64,000 bases of DNA from Vicinamibacterales bacterium (GCA_030680175.1 JAUXWO010000036.1:85374-149373), one strand, 5' to 3'. Shown: positions 25,526 to 34,917, counted from the first letter of the stretch. The notes: generated by a model from the sequence alone, not told the origin. A program made the numbers and translations.

Positions 25526-26352
25526 ACAACCACTCTCATCCGGACCCGGCTCCGTGGCGCGGGCGACCGGCGTGCTGCCAGGACCGCACACCGGCGCTGA
25601 CCGTCGACGAGCTGACGGTGACCTACGACGGCGTACCCGCGCTCCGCGGCCTGACGCTGCCGGTCAATCACGGCTGCCTGACCGCCATCGTCGGACCCTC
25701 CGGCTGTGGCAAGAGCACCTTCCTGTCGTGCCTGAACCGGATGACGGATCTGGTCCCTGGCTGCACGGTGCACGGACGCATCCGGCTCGGCGCCCTCGAT
25801 GTACTCGACGCGCGCGTCGACCTCGTCGGCCTGCGCCGCAAGGTCGGCATGATCTTCCAGCGGCCGAACCCGTTCCCGCTGTCGATCCGCGACAACCTGA
25901 CGCTGCCGCTCACCCATCACCGCCTCGCCCACGGCGCCGCACTCGACGACACCGTCGAGCACGCCTTGCGGCAGGTGGGGCTCTGGGACGAAGTCGCGCA
26001 CCGCCTGTCGGCCCCGGCCCTGAGTTTGTCTGGGGGGCAGCAGCAACGCCTGTGCCTGGCGCGGGCGCTCGTACTCGAACCCGACGTCCTGCTGCTGGAC
26101 GAACCGTGCAGCGCGCTCGATCCGATGGCCGCCGGCGTGGTCGAGGACCTCATCACATCGCTCCGGGGCCGCTACACGCTGGTCATGGTGACGCACAACC
26201 TGGCGCAGGCGCGCCGCGTGGCCGACGACGTGGCGGTGCTCTGGATGCATGGCGGTGCCGGGACGCTGGTCGAGCACGGGACGGCTGGGCAGGTCTTCGA
26301 GACGCCGGCCCACGAGATCACGGCCGCGTATCTGGCCGGGGTGCGGGGGTGA
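25522..26352 (+). CDS. pstB: phosphate-type ABC ATPase PstB
   Basis: The 276-residue ATPase carries Walker A GPSGCGKSTFLSC, the PstB-typical Q loop MIFQRPNPFPLSI, signature LSGGQQQRLCLARAL and Walker B VLLLDEPCSALDP, followed by the H-loop MVTHN. It overlaps pstA by four bases (ATGA) and is overlapped by a broken porin gene. No phoU follows, unlike in canonical pstSCAB-phoU operons. Confidence 0.93.
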   Translation: MNNHSHPDPAPWRGRPACCQDRTPALTVDELTVTYDGVPALRGLTLPVNHGCLTAIVGPSGCGKSTFLSCLNRMTDLVPGCTVHGRIRLGALDVLDARVDLVGLRRKVGMIFQRPNPFPLSIRDNLTLPLTHHRLAHGAALDDTVEHALRQVGLWDEVAHRLSAPALSLSGGQQQRLCLARALVLEPDVLLLDEPCSALDPMAAGVVEDLITSLRGRYTLVMVTHNLAQARRVADDVAVLWMHGGAGTLVEHGTAGQVFETPAHEITAAYLAGVRG

Positions 26353-26867
26353 CCGGCCGGCAGCCGCCGGATCGGGTGCGTTGCTGTCGACGCCTCCTGG
26401 CGGCGACGGTGCTGATCCTCGCGATCGGTGCACACACGACCTGGGCACAGGAAGCCGACCAACCGGAGCGGGCCGGACCGTCGGCAGAGGAGGCGATTGA
26501 ACGGCAACCCGCCGCACCACCGCCGCCGGCGCCTCCTCGCCTGCAACGCTGGCTCGAGTTTGATCAGGTGCAGTGGTCGCTGCGGTACCGATGTACGGAA
26601 GCAAGCACCTCTTCTTCAGTGCAGAGGGCGGGCACGGCGTCAGACTCGAGACCGGCGGCCTGCCGGCCGAACGCGGTGAGAGCACCGAGGCCACGAGCTG
26701 CGACAACGACGCGTGGCGTCGCTCACGGCACGACCCCGCTCAGCCGCCTCGATGCGTGGGCCCGGGCGCAGCAGCTCGTCCAACGGACATCCGGAGATGG
26801 AAGTGTTCTCCCGACGGCTCCTCGACTACTCTCAACATGGCTGGCGTCTCCGGTCCCCGGCCGCTAA
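26349..26867 (+). pseudogene. truncated porin-like gene
   Basis: A GTG at 26349 overlapping the pstB stop opens a 172-codon frame. Its first 80 residues look genuine: a signal-like hydrophobic stretch (LLAATVLILAIGAHTTWAQEA), a Pro/Glu-rich linker, and LQRWLEFDQVQWSLRYR, which resembles the first strand of phosphate-selective-type porins. After that the frame turns into compositionally odd sequence (CTEASTSSSVQRAGTAS...). Pieces that look more protein-like appear in another frame (SKHLFFSAEGGHGVRLETGG near 26590), so frameshift or deletion is likely. A full porin of about 400 residues would complete an uptake system for the pst operon; here only the start remains. Confidence 0.55.
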
Positions 26868-26963
26868 CCGGAAGGCGTGCCTGGAATTCACATAAGGAAA
26901 CCCCTTCTGTCATTTAGGCGATCCACAACATTCGGCCATATCTTCGGCTGATCAGGACCCCTG

Positions 26964-29654
26964 ATGCTCGAGCCCTACTCACTCTCCGAGCGACCCGAAC
27001 ACCGATCGACCAACCCGCTGGTAGTCGCGTTTCCCGGTGGCCGGCAGGCGTTCCGTGTCGAGGTTGGGGGCAAGGCTGCCTCGCTGATCCGGATGTGCGA
27101 GGCAGGCTTGCCTGTCCCGCCGGGTGCCGTCCTCACGAGCGAGTTCTTCACTCCATGGTTCGAGTCAGTGAAGGCCTCTCCCACGTGGGATGAGCTGATC
27201 TCGGCGCCAACGAATGCCCGGGATCCGCTGTGCAGGAACCTGAAGCGGCAAGCGTTGGCGCTGCCGTTGACCCGCATCCAGCAGGGTGCGATGGAATCGC
27301 TGCGTGCCATCGTGGGCGCCTCGGGCGACAACAGGCGGTTCGCCGTCCGCTCCTCGTCGCCTGAGGAAGATCTCGCCGCTGCCTCGTTTGCAGGCAGCTA
27401 CGACACCAGGCTGGGTGTTCCCCTGGATGGCCTCGAGGACACCGTGCGTGCGTGCTTCGCCTCCACCTTCGACCTGCGGGTGTTCACCTACAAGACTGAG
27501 CGTGGGTTCGACGTCGGCACCCCCCGCATCGCCGTGATCGTGCAGCGACAGGTCGACAGTGAGGCCGCAGGCATCGGGTTCTCCCTCAATCCCGTGACGA
27601 ACGACTACGACGAGGCTGTGATCGACGCGAACTGGGGGCTGGGATCCTCGGTGGTAGAGGGACGTGTCTCGCCGGATCACTTCGTCGTGAATAAGGTCGA
27701 CCGCATGGTGGTCGAGGAGACGCGAGGCGACAAGCGCCTCTCGACATGGGTCGACGCCGACCATGGGACCACGGATCGCGAGAACGACCGCCCGACAGAC
27801 CGTAGCCTGACCGACGCCCAGCTGGCCGAGCTGACCGACACGCTCGGCCGGGTCGAGAGACTCTACGAGGCGCCTGTCGACATCGAGTGGGCGTACGCCG
27901 CCGGGCGGCTGTACCTGCTGCAGGCGCGTCCGATCACCACGTTCGTGCCACTTCCGCCAGAGATGGTCACCGGCCCGGGAGAACGCCGGGTGTTGTACGG
28001 CGACGCCGCGCTGTCGAAGGGGATGACCATGAGTGCGGCGATCTCGCCGCTCGGCCTCGACAACATGCAGGGCATGTTCTCGACGATCCTGGCGTCGCTG
28101 GTCGGTCCCGTGACTTACGCCCCGTCGCTGCGTGATTCGCTGTTCTTCTTTGCGGGCGGGCGGATGTACATGAACTACTCGAACATCCTCTGGCTGGCGA
28201 GTCCGAAGATGCTGGCGAAGGGCTCGGTCGCCACCGATGCGCTGATGGCGGAGACGCTGGCCGGCATCGAGTCGGAGCGTTACCGCGCCGCCACCCGGCC
28301 CCCATGGGTCGGCCTCCGACTCCTGCCGCTCGCTGCCCGCGCTCTGTGGAACATGCGCCGCTTCCTGTTGAACTTGATGCGGGTCGTGCTGACTCCGGAA
28401 GCCGCGGCTCGTACCCTCCAGAGAACACTCGCCACGTTCGAACAGGAGCTGCGGCAGCAGCTGGACGGTGGACTTCCGCTGGATGAATTTCGCCGGACAT
28501 ACGGGGCTCGCATGGCGAGCGAGATTTTCGACGTCGCGATGCCGGCGCTCCTCGTCGGCGCGATTCCTCCCGGTCCGATCGTCCGGCCGGAGACCGCGGA
28601 GGCCCGGGCACTCACGAACGCGCTCACGTCCGGCGTGACGGGCAACGTCGTCGTCGAGATGGGGATCTCGCTCTATCGAATGGCCACACTCCTGGATCCT
28701 TCGGAGGTGGCGGACCTCGACCGGTTGGCGGAACGGATCCAGCAGCGCCACATGCCTCCGGAGTTCCTGGTCGCCTGGGACACCTTCCTGTCGACGTTCG
28801 GCTGGCGGGGCCCGATGGAGATGGACCTTGCGAGTCCGCGATACGCGGACGACCCTCGCCTGGCCCTCAGACAGATGTCCTTCATGTTTGTCGGCGACGA
28901 CAGCTTCGATCCTGAGGCTGCGCATGCGCGCGTGATGGACGAGAGACGAAGGGCGTACGAACAGCTCACGCGCAGGCCTGGACTGCTGCGCCGGGCGCTG
29001 CTGCGCCGGGTCCATCGGCTCATCGACCTGTTCGCCGGAACCCGCGACGCCCCAAAGCACCTCCTCGTCCTTTTCAACTACGTGATTCGCCGGCGTGCGC
29101 TGGAAGAGGGGCAGCGACTGGCGCTCGAGGGGCGTCTCGATGCGGCAGAGGATGTATTCGGACTGACCTTCGAGGAGCTCAGAGCAGCATCGGGGAATCA
29201 CACTCTCGATCTGCGGAAGATTTGCGCGGGGCGACGGCGGTTCCATGGCACGCTCTCGGCGCAGGTCACGAGGTTCCCCGCCGTGATCGATTCGCGGGGC
29301 CGGATTCTGCGCCCCCCGCCGCGCGAGGATTCACCTGGTCTCCTGAGGGGAATGCCGGTATCGCCCGGTGTGGTGATCGGGCCGGTCACGGTCCTGCACT
29401 CGCCTCACGAGAAACGCGTCGAGAAGGGCGATGTGCTGGTCGCGTACACCACAGACCCGGGCTGGACGCCGCTCTTCGTAAACGCAGCGGCCATCGTACT
29501 CGAGGTCGGTGGTGCACTGCAGCACGGCGCGGTCGTGGCCCGTGAGTACGGGAAGCCATGCGTGGTAGGTATCGATCAGGTGGTGGCGAGCCTGCGCGAC
29601 GGCGTGCTCGTGGAAGTCGACGGAGCGATGGGCACCGTCCGCCTGCTCCCGTAA
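26964..29654 (+). CDS. PEP-synthase/rifampin-phosphotransferase-like protein
   Basis: The 896-residue protein has the three-part layout of rifampin phosphotransferase and PEP synthase relatives. Residues about 20-325 are the ATP-grasp PEP/pyruvate-binding domain with VGGKAASLIRMCEAGLPVPP, AVRSSSPEEDLAAASFAGSY and IEWAYAAGRLYLLQARPIT. A long middle part (about 340-790) would bind the acceptor. The C-terminal swivelling domain has LEVGGALQHGAVVAREYG with catalytic His854. It transfers a beta-phosphate from ATP to an acceptor, which may be a rifamycin-like antibiotic or a cell metabolite. AGGA precedes the ATG. Neighbouring spacers are degenerate, and no partner gene is adjacent. Confidence 0.82.
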   Translation: MLEPYSLSERPEHRSTNPLVVAFPGGRQAFRVEVGGKAASLIRMCEAGLPVPPGAVLTSEFFTPWFESVKASPTWDELISAPTNARDPLCRNLKRQALALPLTRIQQGAMESLRAIVGASGDNRRFAVRSSSPEEDLAAASFAGSYDTRLGVPLDGLEDTVRACFASTFDLRVFTYKTERGFDVGTPRIAVIVQRQVDSEAAGIGFSLNPVTNDYDEAVIDANWGLGSSVVEGRVSPDHFVVNKVDRMVVEETRGDKRLSTWVDADHGTTDRENDRPTDRSLTDAQLAELTDTLGRVERLYEAPVDIEWAYAAGRLYLLQARPITTFVPLPPEMVTGPGERRVLYGDAALSKGMTMSAAISPLGLDNMQGMFSTILASLVGPVTYAPSLRDSLFFFAGGRMYMNYSNILWLASPKMLAKGSVATDALMAETLAGIESERYRAATRPPWVGLRLLPLAARALWNMRRFLLNLMRVVLTPEAAARTLQRTLATFEQELRQQLDGGLPLDEFRRTYGARMASEIFDVAMPALLVGAIPPGPIVRPETAEARALTNALTSGVTGNVVVEMGISLYRMATLLDPSEVADLDRLAERIQQRHMPPEFLVAWDTFLSTFGWRGPMEMDLASPRYADDPRLALRQMSFMFVGDDSFDPEAAHARVMDERRRAYEQLTRRPGLLRRALLRRVHRLIDLFAGTRDAPKHLLVLFNYVIRRRALEEGQRLALEGRLDAAEDVFGLTFEELRAASGNHTLDLRKICAGRRRFHGTLSAQVTRFPAVIDSRGRILRPPPREDSPGLLRGMPVSPGVVIGPVTVLHSPHEKRVEKGDVLVAYTTDPGWTPLFVNAAAIVLEVGGALQHGAVVAREYGKPCVVGIDQVVASLRDGVLVEVDGAMGTVRLLP

Positions 29655-30167
29655 CCTGTCCTGGTACTGATATGGAATGACCCTCTGTCAAGCCCCGGTG
29701 TTTCTCCGGTGCTGGCGATAGCCCGCAAGCGTTAGCTTGCGAACTGGTCTTCAGGTCGGTGTCCGGGCCGGGGAGGCGACGGACGATCGAGGGCGCTTCG
29801 GCGACGAGTCACGCTCGCGGCAGAGCACACATGACAGTGCTTCGTCGGGAGGACGTGCAGTCTCGGGGCGCGAGTCCGTATCCGCATAACCAGCTCGCCG
29901 ATCCTCGCAATCGTGCCTCTGATCACCGCCGCCTGCGCGATCCGTCACTGCACCGGATCATGCCGTCACCGAGGTTCCCAGTCGTGCTTGTGTCACGCGG
30001 TCGCCACTGTCGGGGCCGGTTGGAGCGCGGCCCGCAGAAAGCCCGCGAGCCCCCGCGCAATCGCGGCGGCGCTCTTCGGTGGCGGCTTATGTTCGGCCGT
30101 CAGCTTCCGCAAACGCCGGCGCAGGGGGGCGATGGCGCGAGCCGGAGAGCGACGGCGTGCCAGGGTG
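29655..30167. other. 513-bp spacer, no convincing gene
   Basis: No frame here has a start, ribosome-binding site and protein-like composition together. It contains a short perfect hairpin, CGCAAGC (29724-29730) with GCTTGCG (29735-29741), but no T tract follows. On the minus strand an Arg/Ala-rich open frame (GLAGFLRAALQPAPTVATA at its end near 29996) continues past the end of the large gene at 30168, without a usable start codon. Confidence 0.5.
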
Positions 30168-33100
30168 TCAGAAATCGTAGCCAATCCACATGGCGAACCG
30201 CCGCTTCCTGAACGTGTCGCTGCCACCCTCACGAGCGAACACAACGTCCTCCCACTCGCGATTGAACAGCGTGCGCCACGACCAGTCGAAGTGGACCGGA
30301 AACCCGAGCGCGAACGTCTGCAGACTGAGGCCGTACGACGCGCGGGCATCAACCAGACGGAACCCGGAGATAAGGCGCGGCGCGCCGAACACCGGCGTCG
30401 ACGGGTCGAGCAGGTCCGCGCCTGGCAGGAAGCCGACGATGGGCGCCTCGACGGTGGTCTCGCTGCTGAAGGCGCGGAACTCCTGGTTGGCGAAACGGGC
30501 GCCACCGACGTTGAAGAAGAAGGTCCCGCGGACACCGCCCATGACGCCGAGCGGCGTCAGCATGGCCTCGATCAGCGGGAAGCGCAGCTCGGCATTTGCG
30601 AAGAACGCTTCCTGGCCCACGAACGACAGGTAATCGTACCCGCGGAGTTCCGAGTTGCCACCGAAGAAGGTGAAGTCGGGCTGCGCGCCCCAGCTCTTGA
30701 ATCCGCGCCCGCGCAGGGCGAGCAGGCCCGAGCCGCCCATGCGCATGTAGTAGCGGGCATCGAGGTCCAGCGTCTGCCGCGACAGCGAGTCGTCGCCGAT
30801 CCGCGGGGAGACCTCATATCCCAGCCGCATGGTGTTGCCCGAGAGCGGTCCGAACTCGCGGAAGACCGTGGTCTCCTGAATGAAGGTGATGCCGATCGGC
30901 ACGCTTGTGCCGTTGTTGAAGAGCGGCCGTCCGAACTGCTGCTGCTGGAACTGCGCGGAGAACTGCTCCAGGCTGGCGTCGTTGAACTGCTCCTTGAACT
31001 GGACGATGCCGCCGTACACCTCCACCCGGCGGTAGCGGCTGAGCGGGTAGATGCCGAACGCGGTGCCGCCGCGCGTCGTCCGCGTCGCCACGGCGAAGTC
31101 GCGATCGATGAGCCCGGAAAACTGCGGGTCGAAGAACAGTCCTTCCAACTGTCCGAAGAAGAACTGGGTGTTCGAGAAGCCCTGCAGTGCGTATTGAAAG
31201 CGCCGCTCGAGGTTCAGGTAGCTCACCGAGAGCGTCCGGTACTGGGAGACGGAGGCGGCGAACAGGTTGAACTGCTGGTCGCCCAGCACATCCGTGAACG
31301 ACACCGCCGTCCCGCCGAACACGTCACCGCCGCTCGTGACGCCCACGCTCACCGGCGGCCGTCCGTCGAGGAACATCTTCTCGAAGCGGCCCTTCTTCTT
31401 CGTGTTGCCTTCGACGAACGTGTGGCTGAGCGGCGCCTGGAAATCGATCACCGGACCCGGCGCACCGAAATCATCCGAGGCGACCACCTCGACCGGGTCC
31501 TGCCGCTCGAGGACGTGGAGGCCGTAGTCGCCCTTGTAGTAGCTCACGAAGGCGACGTGCGGCCGTGCCACGCCCGCCCGCAGCACCACGGGCGACACGT
31601 TCCCGCCGACGGCGTCGGTGTACTGGCGAAGCTCCCGTGTCTGCAGGTGAAGCGTCCACAGGTTGTAGATGTTCCCGTTACGGGAGACCTCGGGCTCCAG
31701 CGGGAGTTCGGGGTTGGTGGCCGTCGAGGCGAACACCAGCGTGTTGTCGTCGAGGAACTGCGGCCCCGCATCGTCGTGCGTGCCGAAGGTGAGCTGCGTC
31801 TTCCCGCCCGAGCTGGTGTCAATCCGGAACAGCTTCTCGCTGCCACTGATGCGGGCCATGTAGACGATCGACCGCCCATCGGGCGCCCAGGTCGGGCCGT
31901 AGTTCGAGAACTCGTCGGACGTCAGGTTCCGGACTTCGCGTGTGTCGATGTCGACGGTGTAGATGTCGGCCACGCCGTTCTTCATCGCGGAAAACGCGAC
32001 GAGCCGGCCGTCCGGCGAGATGTCCGGGGACTCCGGCGCATCGAGGTTCAGCGGGATGCGCACCTCGACCTTGCGGGTGACCACGTTGCGCATCACCAGC
32101 GAGCGGTCCTTCTCGGTGCGCACGAAGTACGCGAGCCGGTCTCCCTGAGGGGACCACGACATCCACGGCACCGAATTCCAACGGCCGCCGGGCGTGACGA
32201 CGTGCTCGTAGCCGGACGACTGCGAGAACCCGCTCGTGAGGTTCCGCACAACCTCGCCGCTCTTGGCCGATACCAGGACGATGTCGATCTCTCGATCGCG
32301 CCGGTTCACGCTCATGGTGGCGACGAGGTCCCCTGAGGGCGACGGCTCGATTGAGAGGGCCTGGGCAAAGCGCGTCCGCTCCGGGCTCGGGGCGAGATTC
32401 CGGCCGTAGTCGGCCGGACGCTCCTTGTCGCGGAACGGCTTGAACCGCTCTTTCAGGTAGCGATCGAACTGCTGGTCCCACTCCTCCGGCGAGAGCTGGA
32501 ACGCGTCCTGATATGCGTCGTCGCCGCCGCCGATGACGCTCTTGCGCAGCGCGAAGATGAACTGGCGCACGCCGTCCTTGCCCCAGCGCGACTCCATGAA
32601 CTCGAAGGCGGCGTGCCCGAGGTTGTAGATCAGCCGGGGGTTGCCCGACTGGCCAAACCCCTGCAGTGCGCTCATCCTGGGGACGTTGTCGGAGACGGCG
32701 GCGTCGCGCACCGTCATGATGTCGAGCGGGCGCCAGACCCCCGTCAGGTAGTCGGCCATGCCCTCCATGATCCAGAGCGGCATGTTCGATCGCAGCAGCG
32801 ACATCGGGATGATGTCGAACTGGAAGACGTGCGTCAGCTCGTGCACCATCAGGCGGTACAGCAGGTCTGGCGGCTCGTCCATCGGCATCAGAATCCGGTT
32901 GCGGCTGGGCTCGGCGAACGCCCCGACGCCCTCTTGGGCGGCACCCGGGATGACGTTCTGCTGGAAGAACTCGCTGCTGGTCTGGAACAGGATGAGCGGG
33001 ACCTTGGAGGCGAGGTCGTGCTTCAGCTCAGAGCTGATGTGCTGGTACGCGCTCTCCGCGTAGCCCGCCATGCGCTCGAGGTGCGGCTCGATTTCGGAAT

Positions 33101-33284
33101 AGTAATAGATCTCGAAATGGTCGGTCTGGTAGATCTGCCAGTCGAACCGGTCGTAGCGGATCTGGTTCTTACCGTAGTACGGCACGAACCCGGTCTGCGC
33201 GTCGACGGTGACGGTCGCGACCATGGCCGCGACGACGGCCAGTACGACGATGGCGAGTGTTCCCCCCCGAGGGCGGATGCGCAT
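30168..33284 (-). CDS. secreted HExxH peptidase-like / beta-propeller / outer-membrane barrel protein
   Basis: The 1038-residue protein has a signal peptide (residues about 10-30), then a peptidase-MA-like domain with HELTH (148-152) and a downstream Glu174 in WIMEGMADYL, the expected gluzincin zinc ligands. Residues about 290-620 contain WD40/TolB-like (PD40) repeats (SPDISPDGRLVAFSAMKNG, GPTWAPDGRSIVYMARISG). The C-terminal 400 residues look like an Omp85/BamA-type barrel with GGNSELRGYDYLSFVGQ and a terminal aromatic strand (MWIGYDF). It likely sits in the outer membrane with a catalytic or scaffolding domain in the periplasm. AGGAG precedes the ATG. The promoter at 33335-33360 is of the ECF type. 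Confidence 0.85.
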   Translation of the reverse strand: MRIRPRGGTLAIVVLAVVAAMVATVTVDAQTGFVPYYGKNQIRYDRFDWQIYQTDHFEIYYYSEIEPHLERMAGYAESAYQHISSELKHDLASKVPLILFQTSSEFFQQNVIPGAAQEGVGAFAEPSRNRILMPMDEPPDLLYRLMVHELTHVFQFDIIPMSLLRSNMPLWIMEGMADYLTGVWRPLDIMTVRDAAVSDNVPRMSALQGFGQSGNPRLIYNLGHAAFEFMESRWGKDGVRQFIFALRKSVIGGGDDAYQDAFQLSPEEWDQQFDRYLKERFKPFRDKERPADYGRNLAPSPERTRFAQALSIEPSPSGDLVATMSVNRRDREIDIVLVSAKSGEVVRNLTSGFSQSSGYEHVVTPGGRWNSVPWMSWSPQGDRLAYFVRTEKDRSLVMRNVVTRKVEVRIPLNLDAPESPDISPDGRLVAFSAMKNGVADIYTVDIDTREVRNLTSDEFSNYGPTWAPDGRSIVYMARISGSEKLFRIDTSSGGKTQLTFGTHDDAGPQFLDDNTLVFASTATNPELPLEPEVSRNGNIYNLWTLHLQTRELRQYTDAVGGNVSPVVLRAGVARPHVAFVSYYKGDYGLHVLERQDPVEVVASDDFGAPGPVIDFQAPLSHTFVEGNTKKKGRFEKMFLDGRPPVSVGVTSGGDVFGGTAVSFTDVLGDQQFNLFAASVSQYRTLSVSYLNLERRFQYALQGFSNTQFFFGQLEGLFFDPQFSGLIDRDFAVATRTTRGGTAFGIYPLSRYRRVEVYGGIVQFKEQFNDASLEQFSAQFQQQQFGRPLFNNGTSVPIGITFIQETTVFREFGPLSGNTMRLGYEVSPRIGDDSLSRQTLDLDARYYMRMGGSGLLALRGRGFKSWGAQPDFTFFGGNSELRGYDYLSFVGQEAFFANAELRFPLIEAMLTPLGVMGGVRGTFFFNVGGARFANQEFRAFSSETTVEAPIVGFLPGADLLDPSTPVFGAPRLISGFRLVDARASYGLSLQTFALGFPVHFDWSWRTLFNREWEDVVFAREGGSDTFRKRRFAMWIGYDF

Positions 33285-33334
33285 AGACGTTACTCCTGGC
33301 GGGCGGCGGGCGGCAGGCCCTGGCACTTGTCCTC

Positions 33335-33360
33335 TGTCACGACCGCGCGCCGTTCGTTAC
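33335..33360 (-). promoter_or_regulatory. ECF-type promoter GTAACG-N16-GACA
   Basis: Minus strand: GTAACG (33360-33355), 16 bp, GACA (33338-33335), 51 bp upstream of the ATG at 33284. A second copy on the other strand (33451-33476) serves the divergent gene. Confidence 0.55.
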
Positions 33361-33450
33361 GCGCCACGCCGCCTGCGCAGCCCCCGTCATCCCCCGGTGT
33401 ACCGGCCGGCCGGCACATTCCGGGCCCAGGACGGGAACCTTCATCCCGCC

Positions 33451-33476
33451 GTAACGAACGGGGCGCCGGCAGGACT
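33451..33476 (+). promoter_or_regulatory. ECF-type promoter GTAACG-N16-GACT
   Basis: GTAACG (33451-33456), 16 bp, GACT (33473-33476), 46 bp upstream of the GTG at 33523. It is divergent from the promoter at 33360-33335, so both flanking genes would belong to the same ECF regulon. Confidence 0.65.
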
Positions 33477-33522
33477 GTTCCCGTGGCGGCCGGGTGGACC
33501 ATCTGTGCCGTCCTGACACGCC

Positions 33523-34908
33523 GTGCTGCCGTCCCTGCTGAAACGCCATCTCCTCGACTGCTTCGACATCCGTCGTCGTGAGTGGCCGTTCACGCTCGCC
33601 ATGCTGGCGTACTTCTTCCTGATCATCGCGAGCTTCTGGATTCTGAAGCCGATCAAGAAGAGCGTCTTCGTCGAGTACTACGCCGTCGGCGGGTTCGACC
33701 TCGGCCCCTGGATCATGTCGGCGGCCCAGGCCGAACTGCTCGCCAAGGTCCTGAACATGGTGGTCGCCATGGGCGCGGTGGTGCTGTTCAGCTGGCTGGC
33801 CACCCGCTTCCGGCGGCAGCAGCTCACGTACGTCTTCTCCGGCCTCTTCATGGCCGCCTTTCTCGTCTACATGCCCGCGGTCGTGGCGCCGAGCGGTTTC
33901 ACCGTCTGGAGCTTCTACCTGTTCGGCGATTTGTACAGCACCCTGATGGTGGCCACGTTCTTCGCCTTCCTCAATGACAGCGTGACGCCGTGGACCGCCA
34001 AACGGCTCTACGGGGTGGTCGGCTTTGGCGGAGTGCTGGGGGGAGTGGCCGGCAGCACGCTGGTGGCCGCGCGGCTGGCGCAGCAGACGACGGTGGCGTG
34101 GCTCTGGGTCGTGTTCGGCGCCGGCGCGCTCACCGCGCTGGCGGCGTTCATCGCCGCCCGATGGTCGCACGCGTTGCCGAGGGGGCCGGTGCCGGTCGCG
34201 GCAACGCCTCGCGCGGAACCCCGCGCCGCCGCGCCGGCCCACCCTGCCCTGGCGGGCGCCCGGCTCACCTTCCGGTCAAGCTACCTGCTCGCCATCGCGG
34301 CCATCGTCGGCCTGTACGAGCTGGCGTCGACCGTGCTGGACTTCATGTTCACCTCGACGGTCGTGCACTACCTCGACGGCCCGGCCATCGGCCAGCACTT
34401 CGCGCTGGTGTATTCGCTGACGAACTGGGTCGCGATGTTCGTCCAGTTGCTCGCGACCAGCATGATTCTGCGCAAGTTCGGGATGGTCACCGCCCTGCTG
34501 GTCCTGCCGGCGGCCATGCTGGGCGGCGCCACCGCGTTCGCCGTGTTCCCGGTGCTGTGGGTCGGGAGCCTGCTCAACACGGCCGACAACGGTTTCAGCT
34601 ACTCGCTGAACCAATCGGCCCGGGAGGCGCTCTATGTGCCGACCACGCCGGACGAGAAGTACACGGCCAAGGCGTTCATCGACATGTTCGTGCAGCGATT
34701 CGCCAAAGCGCTGGCCGTCGGCCTGAGTCTGGCCATTACCCTGGTGTTCACGAACTTCGAGGACCTGCGCTGGCTCGCCGGACTCGTTGTGGTGATTATC
34801 GCGGTGTGGTTCCTCGCCGCACGCCATGCGGGCCGCCACTTCCAGGCGGTCGAGGCGCAGGCGCCGGATACGCCGGGCGCCAAGGACCGCTGCGGCGCGG
34901 CGGCCTGA
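33523..34908 (+). CDS. ATP/ADP-translocase-like (NTP/NDP exchange) membrane carrier
   Basis: The 461-residue protein has about eleven membrane helices. The pattern EWPFTLAMLAYFFLIIASFWILKPIKKSVF and the late segment GFSYSLNQSAREALYVPTTPDEKYTAKAFIDMFVQR are typical of the TlcA/NTT family, where free-living bacteria carry homologues of unknown substrate. The start is GTG 33523, without a strong Shine-Dalgarno. It is divergent from the HExxH-propeller-barrel gene, with paired ECF-type promoters between them. Confidence 0.82.
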   Translation: MLPSLLKRHLLDCFDIRRREWPFTLAMLAYFFLIIASFWILKPIKKSVFVEYYAVGGFDLGPWIMSAAQAELLAKVLNMVVAMGAVVLFSWLATRFRRQQLTYVFSGLFMAAFLVYMPAVVAPSGFTVWSFYLFGDLYSTLMVATFFAFLNDSVTPWTAKRLYGVVGFGGVLGGVAGSTLVAARLAQQTTVAWLWVVFGAGALTALAAFIAARWSHALPRGPVPVAATPRAEPRAAAPAHPALAGARLTFRSSYLLAIAAIVGLYELASTVLDFMFTSTVVHYLDGPAIGQHFALVYSLTNWVAMFVQLLATSMILRKFGMVTALLVLPAAMLGGATAFAVFPVLWVGSLLNTADNGFSYSLNQSAREALYVPTTPDEKYTAKAFIDMFVQRFAKALAVGLSLAITLVFTNFEDLRWLAGLVVVIIAVWFLAARHAGRHFQAVEAQAPDTPGAKDRCGAAA

Positions 34909-34917
34909 CCGCCCGGC

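Noticed and set aside
22967..26352. Complete pstSCAB-phoU operon
   Set aside because: No phoU follows pstB; the genes instead are preceded by the radical SAM fusion and end in a broken porin gene.
29996..30175. Arg/Ala-rich minus-strand frame after the large outer-membrane gene
   Set aside because: Composition is somewhat protein-like, but there is no start codon or ribosome-binding site and it overlaps another reading frame.
29913..32336. 807-codon open frame opposite the HExxH-propeller-barrel gene
   Set aside because: It mirrors the true gene in antisense and shows the composition of a shadow frame; no recognisable domain.
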